A stretch of DNA of 64,000 bases, taken from positions 1-64,000 of the forward strand of contig NZ_JAASRY010000004.1 in assembly GCF_011761345.1 (NCBI RefSeq), in the 5' to 3' direction. A model generated the notes under the pieces. That model made no database searches. It was not told where the DNA came from and saw only the letters and a list, made by a program, of their open reading frames with translations. The position numbers and the translations under genes are program-made. Below, piece after piece: positions 1 to 8,398 of the stretch. Origin of the DNA: Thalassobacillus devorans (lineage in GTDB: Bacteria > Bacillota > Bacilli > Bacillales > Halobacillaceae). The stretch's first letter is position 1, and each line of letters opens with the position of its first letter.

Positions 1-48
1 AAGGGAATCGTTTCCCAGCCCCACTTTTCCGATATCAACAATAAACGA

Positions 49-97
49 AAAAAGCTGCCCCAATTAGTCTGTTACAGACTTATGGGACAGCCCCTTT
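49..97 (-). terminator. Two-tier hairpin terminator after the ABC permease
   Basis: On the minus strand this reads as an outer stem GGGGCTGTCCC/GGGGCAGCTT with an inner stem built from AAGTCTG and CAGACTA-like arms, followed by a T-run. It lies just past the stop of the ABC permease gene. The same outer and inner stems recur after efp near 58750-58800, so it is a repeated terminator module. Confidence 0.75.
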
Positions 98-123
98 TCT
101 CATGCTAAGCGCTCATTCTTTCT

Positions 124-2058
124 TTATTTGATGAGTCGGGATACAAAGTCTTCCGGGATACGATAGATCATTTCCGGATATCCTCCCTTGTAGTAAAGGG
201 CAACAAAATAACTTCCTTGATTGTCATGGCCGCTCCTATTCAGTAGCATCTCGACTTTTTCGGGATCCGTTACCGTCCATACATGGTCGCTCGATGCAGC
301 AGCTTTTTCGAATCGATTATAAATCGAACTTTCATCCCCTTCTCCATACATGATTACGGCTTTTGAAATATCATCGGCTGTCAGGATGACCTCTTCGTAC
401 ATTTGCTGCTCCTGAAGCCAGTCATTAAATCGGTCATACGAACGTTTCAATGGTACATGAATTTCTCCTCCATCACTTAAAGAGAAACTGACTTCACCCT
501 GGTCTCCGATCAAGGGAAACCTTTTATCAAAGGTTTCTTCATTCAAATCCTGTTTCAATTGATTCACCAATGATGTAATCTTATCAGCATCTGTTATTAC
601 AATGTTCTCGTCCTCTTTCCCGGGAACATAAAACCGGATATTATCGATATCTTCACTGTCCACATGCAAGATCGGGTATTTTAACTGTTTATATTCTTCT
701 GATTCATAGATAGGTTTCAGTACAGATTGAAGCTGGTCTTCAGAGATTATATATTCTCTAATGACACTTTCCTGACCTTTTTCCTCATAGACAAGAAATA
801 TATTTCGCTTCCTGTTAGCATTATCATTAGGCGGGCCGGCTTCCACAATCTGCTGATGCAGTCTGCGAATCGCCTCGATATTATCTGCGCTGGTCAGGTA
901 TCCCGATTCGGACATCATCATCTCGTTTTTGTTTTTATACGTATATGAACCTTCTCCTATAAATACCCGTTCCACATTCCCCGCTTCAGGTATTTCTTTT
1001 TCATAATCGGTGACATCTGCTTCTAGCATGAAAAAAACAAGGAACGTGACAACGGCAAAGCCAAGGTATCCTTTCCATTTACCAAAGACCCGCCATGTTT
1101 TTTGCAATACTATCTCAGCAATCGTATATCCAATCAATGAACCTACTATATACCCAAAAATCACCCATCCGGAAGGCTGATTTTGAAAATATAATCCGCC
1201 TACGAGCATCATACAGAAGGTCAATCCGTATTTGAACAATGGTTTCAAGCCGTTATAAACGATTGCCTGCCCGGCCATTTCTAATTTTCTATGTTTGTAA
1301 ATAACCCATGCTAAGCCATAGAAAAATACGGCGATACTTGCATAAATAATAAACCGGCTTGCTGGTAAGGACCCATTAAATAAGTTTAATGAATCGCTGA
1401 GTGGTGAAAGCATCTCTATGCTGCTGTCCATATAATAGTTAGTAGAAAAACCATATAAAAACTGGTCAAGGACGAAGTAGAAAAGCACGGTGATACCTGC
1501 CGGGAAAAGCAGCATAATATAAGTCAGGACACCCTGAACGGCTGACATGCCGGTCAACATGCCGACAAACACGGTGGAAAAAAACAGCAGTAATGTATAG
1601 CACAGTGTGCCACCCGCCCAATACCAAAGGTCCCTCCACTCATAAATACCAGTTAAATCGTAGCTGACAGTAATGATGGCAATGATTAAGGTGGTGATGA
1701 CAATGGGTAAAACTAAGATAACCAGGCCATTCCAGACATTAATATTGTAAAGCTCCATCCGCTTTAATGGCAGGCTATGTATAAAGTCGGAGGACTCTTT
1801 TACATGAAGATAACGAAATAAAAACACTCCTAACAACACAGGCAGGACGATCATCAACAGCTGCTGGATTTCAAAATTAACCTGAAATAACCCTCTTTGA
1901 TAGAAATATTCACCTAAAGGTCTGTCGCTTGATACTTCCATCATTAACTTGATAGGAAGGGCGAATAGCAGACCGGCCAAATATACGATACCGATCCAGC
2001 CCACACTACGGAAGTTCTGTTTTGTAACTTCTTTTTTAAACGAGGATGTTTTCCACAT
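124..2058 (-). CDS. ABC transporter permease, large YtrC/D-like membrane protein
   Basis: This is the membrane subunit of an ABC transporter whose ATPase is encoded just upstream. About 644 residues. The N-terminal half holds some six to eight hydrophobic segments, with an early segment near residues 20-40 and a cluster around residues 95-260. After a further membrane pair near residues 280-350 comes a roughly 280-residue hydrophilic domain that is probably extracytoplasmic. I start it at an ATG preceded by GGGAGG ten bases upstream; an ATG eight codons earlier has no ribosome binding site. It overlaps the end of the ATPase gene by about 23 bases, a sign of translational coupling. The substrate cannot be told. 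YtrA-linked transporters in Bacillus respond to cell-wall-active agents, so an envelope role is an inference. Confidence 0.8.
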   Translation of the reverse strand: MWKTSSFKKEVTKQNFRSVGWIGIVYLAGLLFALPIKLMMEVSSDRPLGEYFYQRGLFQVNFEIQQLLMIVLPVLLGVFLFRYLHVKESSDFIHSLPLKRMELYNINVWNGLVILVLPIVITTLIIAIITVSYDLTGIYEWRDLWYWAGGTLCYTLLLFFSTVFVGMLTGMSAVQGVLTYIMLLFPAGITVLFYFVLDQFLYGFSTNYYMDSSIEMLSPLSDSLNLFNGSLPASRFIIYASIAVFFYGLAWVIYKHRKLEMAGQAIVYNGLKPLFKYGLTFCMMLVGGLYFQNQPSGWVIFGYIVGSLIGYTIAEIVLQKTWRVFGKWKGYLGFAVVTFLVFFMLEADVTDYEKEIPEAGNVERVFIGEGSYTYKNKNEMMMSESGYLTSADNIEAIRRLHQQIVEAGPPNDNANRKRNIFLVYEEKGQESVIREYIISEDQLQSVLKPIYESEEYKQLKYPILHVDSEDIDNIRFYVPGKEDENIVITDADKITSLVNQLKQDLNEETFDKRFPLIGDQGEVSFSLSDGGEIHVPLKRSYDRFNDWLQEQQMYEEVILTADDISKAVIMYGEGDESSIYNRFEKAAASSDHVWTVTDPEKVEMLLNRSGHDNQGSYFVALYYKGGYPEMIYRIPEDFVSRLIK

Positions 2059-2935
2059 TGTAGCCGACACCTCCCATTTCATAAATAAATATTTCTTCTA
2101 ATGTAAGCGGCAGTAAATCAAAAACTACCGGATTATAAGCTCCAACCTTCTCTGTGATGACCTCTTCCTTCCCCCTTACGATCCATAACCGGACGCTTCC
2201 CCGCTTTTCTTCGTGCAGGAGTGTCAATTCCTGTTTCAATTTGGCAGGCACGTGATTTCTGAAAGCTGCCTGAACTTTATGGATGTCCGCTTTCAAGTCA
2301 TCGAGGTCTTTTTCTAAAAGAATGTCTCCATTATGTATAATCCCTACATAATCGCAGATGTCTTCTACTTCTCTTAAGTTATGCGAGGATATCACAATGG
2401 TCATTTGCCTTTCTGCGACATCCCGGATCAATAGATTTTTCACCTTTTTCCTTACAACTGGATCCAAGCCGTCAAACGGTTCATCGAGAACCAGGATATC
2501 CGGCATAGCTGATAAAGCAAGCCAGAACGCTACCTGCCTTTGCATGCCTTTCGAAAACTGACTGACTTTCTTTTTAATATCGAGGCCAAATATATTTTTT
2601 AATTCCTCGAACCTTGGCTGGTCCCAGCCAGAATAAATATTTTGATAAAACTTTGACATTTGTTCAATCGTGTAATGAGGGAAAAAGTAAAGCCGATCAG
2701 GGATAAAAACCATTTTATTTTTCACCTCAGGATTTTCAAACACGGGAGCCTCGTTCACCTGTACACTGCCTTCCTCCTGCTTTAATATTCCAGCCATAAC
2801 TTTCAGCAGGGTGGTTTTCCCTGCCCCATTAGATCCGAGAAGACCATAGATGGAACCGGTCTTAATCTGTAATGTAATATCATTAAGCACCCTTTGGTTT
2901 TGAAAAGATTTCTCTACACCCCGTAATTCAATCAT
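2036..2935 (-). CDS. ABC transporter ATP-binding protein (YtrB-like)
   Basis: This is the cytoplasmic ATPase of an ABC transporter, 299 residues. The Walker A motif GSNGAGKTT is near residue 35. A signature-like FSKGMQRQ lies near residue 128. Walker B ILVLDEPFDGLD is near residue 148, and the switch histidine SSHN near residue 184. The C-terminal 80 residues form the variable domain typical of CcmA/YtrB-type ATPases. Its start codon overlaps the stop of the GntR regulator, and its own end overlaps the permease start, so the three genes form one tightly coupled operon. Regulation is probably through the upstream YtrA-like repressor. The family is certain; the cargo is unknown. Confidence 0.92.
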   Translation of the reverse strand: MIELRGVEKSFQNQRVLNDITLQIKTGSIYGLLGSNGAGKTTLLKVMAGILKQEEGSVQVNEAPVFENPEVKNKMVFIPDRLYFFPHYTIEQMSKFYQNIYSGWDQPRFEELKNIFGLDIKKKVSQFSKGMQRQVAFWLALSAMPDILVLDEPFDGLDPVVRKKVKNLLIRDVAERQMTIVISSHNLREVEDICDYVGIIHNGDILLEKDLDDLKADIHKVQAAFRNHVPAKLKQELTLLHEEKRGSVRLWIVRGKEEVITEKVGAYNPVVFDLLPLTLEEIFIYEMGGVGYNVENILV

Positions 2936-3317
2936 TTGTCTTTTGCCCCCCTATCGATTCTTCTGCTTCTTTAATAAGCTGTTCGATTTCTGTCCGTGTC
3001 ATGCCAAGATACAACGCTTCAGAAATATCCGCTGTCAGTTTTTCTTTTATCTTCATAAGTTCCTCCTGATTAACGGCGTCATCGGAAACCTGTACGAAGC
3101 TCCCTTTTCCTTTTACCGAATAGATGTAGCCTTGGGTTTCCAGCTCGCGATAGGCTTTTTGAATCGTATTTGGATTAATCGTCATCTGCCTCGCCAATGT
3201 TCTTACCGAAGGAAGCTTCTCGTCTGCCTGAAGTACCTCTTTAATAATTAATTCCTTGAATTTCTCGACAAGCTGTTCGTAGATTGGCTTTCTGCTTCGT
3301 AAATCCAAATCAAACAT
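2928..3317 (-). CDS. GntR-family transcriptional regulator, YtrA subfamily
   Basis: This is a short DNA-binding repressor of about 129 residues. It has an N-terminal winged helix beginning RSRKPIYEQLVEKFKELI, with the recognition segment LPSVRTLARQMTINPNTIQK near residue 35-55. A short dimerisation tail follows instead of a large ligand domain, which defines the YtrA subgroup. I chose the ATG at 3317 because GGAGGGAGAAAGCC precedes it; an upstream in-frame extension of 41 codons crosses the promoter and operator and is not plausible. It is the first gene of an operon with an ABC ATPase and permease, matching the ytrAB arrangement of Bacillus. It very likely represses its own operon by binding the palindrome at 3347-3377. 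Confidence 0.88.
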   Translation of the reverse strand: MFDLDLRSRKPIYEQLVEKFKELIIKEVLQADEKLPSVRTLARQMTINPNTIQKAYRELETQGYIYSVKGKGSFVQVSDDAVNQEELMKIKEKLTADISEALYLGMTRTEIEQLIKEAEESIGGQKTND

Positions 3318-3346
3318 GGCTTTCTCCCTCCGATCCATGAACCGTG

Positions 3347-3377
3347 TTAACTGTATTAGTATCCTTAGTACAGTTAA
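3347..3377 (-). promoter_or_regulatory. Operator and overlapping promoter of the YtrA-like operon
   Basis: A perfect inverted repeat, TTAACTGTA, thirteen bases, TACAGTTAA, lies 30 bases upstream of the regulator start. On the minus strand a TTTAAC hexamer and TACAGT hexamer 17 bases apart fall within the two arms, so the arms overlap the probable -35 and -10. YtrA-type regulators repress from such sites; binding is inferred. Confidence 0.65.
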
Positions 3378-3531
3378 AGTATATAGGATAATATGGAATT
3401 TGAGAAGCAGTTTTTTACTTTTTATGAAATTATTTACCATGAGTAAGCAGAACAGTGGAGAAACCTAAAAAATTTTGATAGTTTAAAACTTCAACAAAAC
3501 TAGTCTGGTTAAATTTTTATAGTTAATAGAT

Positions 3532-3559
3532 TTGACTATCCTAAAAATTCTGATAACAT
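3532..3559 (+). promoter_or_regulatory. Probable sigma-A promoter of ppc
   Basis: TTGACT and TAACAT are separated by 16 bases in the AT-rich gap before ppc, placing transcription start about 55 bases ahead of the coding region. The gap otherwise holds no recognisable gene or riboswitch. Confidence 0.5.
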
Positions 3560-3623
3560 AAGAAAACATACATCGGCCATAATTCGGCCAGTAATTTTTA
3601 AAGAAAAACAGGAAGGTGAAATC

Positions 3624-6383
3624 ATGACAACAACAAGACAATCCAATGACAGTACTATCCCCTTACGTCGAGACGTAAGTGAACTGGGTAATATGCTCGG
3701 TGACATTTTAATTCATCATGGCGGTCAAGAATTGTTCGATAAAGTAGAAACTATCCGCCAAATGTCAAAAGAGCTGAGAAACAACCCGGATGAAGCAACC
3801 TATCAAAAGTTGAAACAAGAAATCGAAAACCTCCATCCTCCGATGCGCTCCCAAGTCATCCGCGCATTCTCAATTTATTTCCATCTTGTTAATATAGCTG
3901 AGCAGAACCATCGCGTACGCCGGCGCCGCGAATACCAGCTTCGTGAAGATCATGGAATACAACCATTCTCCTTAGAGAGTGCAGTCGAGTCACTTCGCAA
4001 GAATGAAATTTCCAGTTCCGTAATTCAGGATGTGCTCGACCAATTATCCTTAGAACTGATTATCACGGCCCATCCGACAGAAGCGACAAAACGGACGGTA
4101 TTGGAAATCCAAAAACGGATCGCTACCATTTTGCAACAATTGGACAACCCTCAACTCACTTCCCATGAAAGGGAACAGTTACAGGACAGTTTAATGAATG
4201 AGGTGACAGTTCTATGGCAGACGGATGAGCTCCGAGAGCGTAAACCAACAGTAATGGATGAAGTGAGAAATGGGCTTTACTACTTTGATGAAACACTTTT
4301 CGATGTACTTCCTGACATCCATCAGGAACTGGAAGACAGGCTGGAAGAAAGCTATCCAGGCGAGGAGTGGCAAATCCCTAACTTCCTTCGTTTCGGCTCA
4401 TGGATTGGGGGAGACCGTGACGGAAACCCGAACGTAACCCCTGATATTACCTGGAATACCTTGAAGAAACATCGAGAGCTGGTGCTCAATAAATATGAGG
4501 AAGTACTGGTTGAATTAATGAAGCGGTTCAGCCATTCGACCAAAATTGTTTCGGTCACTGATGAGCTGCTTACCTCTGTAGAAAAAGAAGAAGCCATTAT
4601 TGGTGCAAATAAAAAATGGCGTGTAGAAAAAGAAATATACCGACGTAAATTTGCCATCATTTTAGAGAGGCTTCGCAATGTCGGAAAATCAGAATTAGGC
4701 TACGATTCTGCTGATCAGCTATTGGACGACCTGTATATGATTCAACGAAGTGTAAACAGTCATCAGCCAAACCAGCGGGAATTAAAGATGCTTCGTAAAC
4801 TGGTACGCCAGGTTCAGCTGTTCGGCTTTCATTTAGCGACACTCGACATTAGGAACCATAGTGGCGAGCATGAAGCCGCCATAACGGAGATACTCCAGAA
4901 AGTAAATATCTGCGAAGATTATGCTTCATTAAGTGAACAAGAAAAAATTAAAACGCTGGAAGGAATCCTCGAAGACCCACGCCCGATCACTTTGTTGGAT
5001 GAGGATTATTCAGAGGAAACACAACAAATGCTGCGGGTTTTCAATTTAATCCGTGAAGCCCATCGTGAATTCGGGGATCGTGCCATCGAGGTATACCTTG
5101 TAAGCATGACAGAAGCAGCCAGTGACCTGCTGGAAGTATTAGTGCTTGCCAAAGAAGCCGGCATTTACCGTCTGCATCCCTATGGAAGAGTGGAAAGTAA
5201 TCTCAATGTCGCACCTCTTCTGGAAACAGTGGACGATTTGATAGCAGGACCTGAAATTTTGAAAACTTTATTTGAAATGGATGCCTACCGTAAACACTTA
5301 GGCGAGCGAAATAACCATCAGGAAGTCATGTTAGGCTATTCCGATGGAAGTAAAGATGGCGGTACACTGACTGCCAATTGGAAGCTTTACAATGCACAAC
5401 AGGAGATTCATGATATGGCCAGGGAATATAACATTGGACTTAAATTCTTCCATGGTCGTGGAGGATCACTAGGTCGCGGCGGCGGGCCATTGAATCGAAG
5501 TATCCTTTCCCAGCCAGCGGAAACCTTGGGAGATGGTGTAAAAATTACAGAACAAGGTGAGGTATTGTCTTCCCGCTACCTTATCCGCGATATCGCTTAT
5601 CGAAGCCTGGAGCAGGCAGCATCTACCCTCGTTGAAGGAGCTGCCCATGTATCGAAAGAATCAGAACAAGGACATCACCGAGAAGCTACATGGGAAAAAG
5701 CCATGGAAGAAATATCGGAGGTTTCCCTGAAAAAATATCAATCTCTAGTATTTGGCGACAAAGACTTCCTCACTTACTTCAATGAGGCAACACCATTGAA
5801 AGAAATCAGTGAACTGAATATCGGATCCAGACCGATGAAACGGAAAGACAGCTCTAAATTTGAGAATCTACGTGCGATTCCGTGGGTATTTTCCTGGACA
5901 CAGAACCGCCAGCTGCTTCCGGCCTGGTATGCAGCCGGTTCCGGGCTGACTTCCTATGCAGAACAAAGCAGCAGTCACCTGGAGACATTGCAGCAAATGT
6001 ATGAACATTGGCCTTTCTTCCGCTCCACCATCGATAACCTGCAGATGGCTTTGATGAAAGCGGATCTTCAGACAGCAAATCACTACAAATCGCTTGTTAA
6101 AGATAAAGACCTTGGTGAACGGATCTATAGTGAGATTGTTGATGAATATAATAGAACGAAAGATATCCTGTTAAAGATCAGCGGGGACAAGGAATTATTG
6201 GATAAACAAGTGACGATCCAGGATTCTGTAAGATTACGTAATCCTTACGTTGATCCATTGAATTTCCTACAGGTAGAATTGATCAAAGAGTTAAGAGAAA
6301 CCGATAGCAGAGAAGAAAGTCTGCTAACAGAAGTCCTCCTTACTATCAGTGGTGTTGCTGCCGGACTTCGCAACACTGGCTGA
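3624..6383 (+). CDS. ppc: Phosphoenolpyruvate carboxylase
   Basis: It carboxylates phosphoenolpyruvate with bicarbonate to give oxaloacetate and phosphate, an anaplerotic step in the cytoplasm. At 919 residues it is full length. The catalytic histidine motif TAHPTEATKR is near residue 148. The glycine-rich loop FHGRGGSLGRGGGP is near residue 615. The C-terminal block FSWTQNRQLLPAWY and the family-typical end RNTG are present. AGGAAGGTGAAATC precedes the ATG. It stands alone between a divergent promoter region and a strong terminator at 6426-6458. Bacillus subtilis lacks this enzyme and uses pyruvate carboxylase, but many halophilic Bacillaceae have it. The allosteric control cannot be read from sequence. 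Confidence 0.97.
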   Translation: MTTTRQSNDSTIPLRRDVSELGNMLGDILIHHGGQELFDKVETIRQMSKELRNNPDEATYQKLKQEIENLHPPMRSQVIRAFSIYFHLVNIAEQNHRVRRRREYQLREDHGIQPFSLESAVESLRKNEISSSVIQDVLDQLSLELIITAHPTEATKRTVLEIQKRIATILQQLDNPQLTSHEREQLQDSLMNEVTVLWQTDELRERKPTVMDEVRNGLYYFDETLFDVLPDIHQELEDRLEESYPGEEWQIPNFLRFGSWIGGDRDGNPNVTPDITWNTLKKHRELVLNKYEEVLVELMKRFSHSTKIVSVTDELLTSVEKEEAIIGANKKWRVEKEIYRRKFAIILERLRNVGKSELGYDSADQLLDDLYMIQRSVNSHQPNQRELKMLRKLVRQVQLFGFHLATLDIRNHSGEHEAAITEILQKVNICEDYASLSEQEKIKTLEGILEDPRPITLLDEDYSEETQQMLRVFNLIREAHREFGDRAIEVYLVSMTEAASDLLEVLVLAKEAGIYRLHPYGRVESNLNVAPLLETVDDLIAGPEILKTLFEMDAYRKHLGERNNHQEVMLGYSDGSKDGGTLTANWKLYNAQQEIHDMAREYNIGLKFFHGRGGSLGRGGGPLNRSILSQPAETLGDGVKITEQGEVLSSRYLIRDIAYRSLEQAASTLVEGAAHVSKESEQGHHREATWEKAMEEISEVSLKKYQSLVFGDKDFLTYFNEATPLKEISELNIGSRPMKRKDSSKFENLRAIPWVFSWTQNRQLLPAWYAAGSGLTSYAEQSSSHLETLQQMYEHWPFFRSTIDNLQMALMKADLQTANHYKSLVKDKDLGERIYSEIVDEYNRTKDILLKISGDKELLDKQVTIQDSVRLRNPYVDPLNFLQVELIKELRETDSREESLLTEVLLTISGVAAGLRNTG

Positions 6384-6425
6384 TTAAGACTATGCGCATA
6401 TTGCAAGAAATAATAAACCACGAGA

Positions 6426-6458
6426 AAAGCAGTTGGCAATTTTCGCCAACTGCTTTTT
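6426..6458 (+). terminator. Rho-independent terminator of ppc
   Basis: AGCAGTTGGC and GCCAACTGCT form a perfect 10-bp stem with a 7-base loop, followed by a T-run, 45 bases after the ppc stop codon. Confidence 0.85.
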
Positions 6459-6499
6459 AATGTTCCTATCTTTCCGGTTGAACCTAATGTACGCTTTAC

Positions 6500-6826
6500 T
6501 TAAAAATCAAAATATAATGGATAATGGTTACTGCACTTTTCATTAAAACGGTGCCTGCATGACGGACATTCAGAAGCTTCTATATATTCATTGATAGTCA
6601 ATTCATGGTCGCAATTCCCACAGAGAATTGCCTGCTCATTCCAAAGTTCCCGTGGCCATTTTTCCTCCCGGTGATTCGCCTTTTCCTTATGGCAATAATA
6701 GCAAGCGTAATATTCTTTGCAGCAATAAAATTTGATGGCAATGATATCTATGTCACTATGATAGTGTTGGCAACGCGTGTAAGGATCTACCTGTACCCCT
6801 TTAACTTTCTTATTGCTGGACTCCAT
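6500..6826 (-). CDS. CHY-type zinc-finger protein
   Basis: A 108-residue protein with many Cys and His residues in the CHY zinc-finger pattern (Hot13-related). It begins with a CQHYHS motif near residue 18, then FYCCKEYYACYYCHKE near residues 33-48, then ILCGNCDHEL near residue 67 and a final CPSCRHRFNEKC. Eight or more metal ligands are visible, so it probably binds two or three zinc ions. Small bacterial CHY proteins are of unknown function; the yeast relative acts in mitochondrial metal and redox handling, which should not be carried over directly. GGAGGG lies nine bases before the ATG. It is a single gene transcribed towards ppc and shares no operon with its neighbours. Confidence 0.85.
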   Translation of the reverse strand: MESSNKKVKGVQVDPYTRCQHYHSDIDIIAIKFYCCKEYYACYYCHKEKANHREEKWPRELWNEQAILCGNCDHELTINEYIEASECPSCRHRFNEKCSNHYPLYFDF

Positions 6827-6949
6827 GATGCCTTTCCCTCCTTTTTACTCTCCTACTTTTTTATGTAATCTTTTCTATAATTCCACTAACAACTGATTAT
6901 TCGTTTCCTATCTAATGATTTCCTTCAAAGAAGATAAATTTCCGGCTAA

Positions 6950-6993
6950 ATAATAACATCCAGTACCTGAAAGGGTCTGGATGCCGTTATTTT
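6950..6993 (-). terminator. Hairpin after dinB
   Basis: On the minus strand AATAAC..CATCCAG and CTGGATGTTATT pair around a 13-base loop right after the DNA polymerase IV stop codon. The T-tract behind it is broken (ATTATTTA), so termination may be partial. Confidence 0.55.
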
Positions 6994-8240
6994 TTATAGT
7001 CGTCTAAAAAGTCTTTTTGAAAGCTGGTACTGACTTTATGTGAGCGATCGCTTGCAGCCGTCAGGTCCTGAAAAGGGTTTTTGCCATAACGCTCCGTCAG
7101 CTCATCGATGGTTTTATAGAGCTTTTCTTTTTCTGCGTACTGCTCGTAGCTGAATATGTCCAGTTGTTGGGTCACTTCTTTCTGTTCGGCCAAATCTCCT
7201 GCAGTTATTCCTAACAGCCGGACAGGTTCCTGGTTCCAATGTTCATCAAATAGCCTGGAAGCAATATGAAACAGATCATCCGAGGTATGGATATAATCAT
7301 TCATTTGTCTGCTTCTTGTGATGTTTTTCCAGTCGTGATAACGGATCATCAACTGGACATTTCTCGCCAGTACTTTTTTTCCACTCATACGGGCAGCCAC
7401 TTTATTTGCAAGTTTCCTCAACACCTGGCGGATCTCCATATCATCGGTGGTATCCTGGGACAGAGTGGTTGAAGTTCCGATACTTTTGAATTCATGTACG
7501 GCTTCTGGATCCACAGGACGGTTGTCTTGTCCATTAGCACGGTTTCTCAACCGCTCGCCATTAATCCCCAATAATTGTTTCAGTTTAAATACATCATAAT
7601 TAGCAAGATCACCAATGGTTTCAATGTTATAATTGCGAAGTTTTGCAGCTGTTTTATCGCCGACGCCATACATTTCTTCAATCGGTAGCGGCCATAATTT
7701 CTTCGACAGGTCACGTTTTCGCAAAACGGTGATGCCCATCGGCTTTTTCATATCCGAAGCCATCTTAGCCAGAAACTTATTTGGTGCGATACCGATACTG
7801 CATGGGAGGTCGAGTTCATCAGAAATCCGCTGTTGGATTCGATCAGCTATTTCCAATGGAGAACCAAGATGTTCGCAGGCTGTGATATCCATATACCCTT
7901 CATCGATCGATACCGGCTGGATAATCTCTGTGACATCTGCCAGTATTTTAAACATTTCTTTAGACGCCGTACGATACCGGTCGAAGTTCGGGCGCATCAC
8001 GATCAAATCAGGACAATGCCGTTTGGCTTCCCATAACGGCATCGTCGTTTTTACACCGTGCTTCCTTGCTTCGTAGCTGCTGGTTACGACAATCCCCTTT
8101 CGTTCTTCCGGGTTTCCTGCGATAGCCAAAGGTTTCCCCTTCAAGGTGGGGTCGAATGCCATCTCAACAGAAGCATAGAAACTATTCATATCGACATGAA
8201 AAATGACCCTGCCATTTTTCGGGTACCATCTAGAAGACAT
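6987..8240 (-). CDS. dinB: DNA polymerase IV (Y-family translesion polymerase)
   Basis: An error-prone Y-family polymerase that bypasses damaged template bases. It has 417 residues. The first catalytic motif FHVDMNSFYASVE lies near residue 13 and the second, SIDEGYMDI, near residue 110. The helix-hairpin-helix segment with EEMYGVGDKTAAKLRN is near residue 190, and the little-finger domain fills residues 245-350. A short C-terminal motif QLDIFSY around residue 370 resembles the clamp-binding peptide QLxLF. AAGGAAGG precedes the ATG. In Bacillus subtilis the equivalent polYB (yqjH) lies near the same yqj genes, supporting orthology. No clear LexA box was seen upstream. Confidence 0.95.
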   Translation of the reverse strand: MSSRWYPKNGRVIFHVDMNSFYASVEMAFDPTLKGKPLAIAGNPEERKGIVVTSSYEARKHGVKTTMPLWEAKRHCPDLIVMRPNFDRYRTASKEMFKILADVTEIIQPVSIDEGYMDITACEHLGSPLEIADRIQQRISDELDLPCSIGIAPNKFLAKMASDMKKPMGITVLRKRDLSKKLWPLPIEEMYGVGDKTAAKLRNYNIETIGDLANYDVFKLKQLLGINGERLRNRANGQDNRPVDPEAVHEFKSIGTSTTLSQDTTDDMEIRQVLRKLANKVAARMSGKKVLARNVQLMIRYHDWKNITRSRQMNDYIHTSDDLFHIASRLFDEHWNQEPVRLLGITAGDLAEQKEVTQQLDIFSYEQYAEKEKLYKTIDELTERYGKNPFQDLTAASDRSHKVSTSFQKDFLDDYKK

Positions 8241-8355
8241 GGGGATCCTTCCTTCTTTACGAACTTTTGTTCTTCTATTATAGCACGGGTAAGCAACATA
8301 ATTCGAGACACACCCCAGGTCCCCCAGAATCTGGATGTCCCGGGTCGGCAGAAAC

Positions 8356-8396
8356 TAAAAAATCGACCATGCTTGTTAAGCATGATCGATTTGTTC
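8356..8396 (-). terminator. Rho-independent terminator of the M20 peptidase gene
   Basis: On the minus strand AAATCGATCATGCTT, a three-base loop and AAGCATGGTCGATTT form a near-perfect 15-bp stem followed by six T, directly after the peptidase stop. Confidence 0.85.
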
Positions 8397-8398
8397 AT

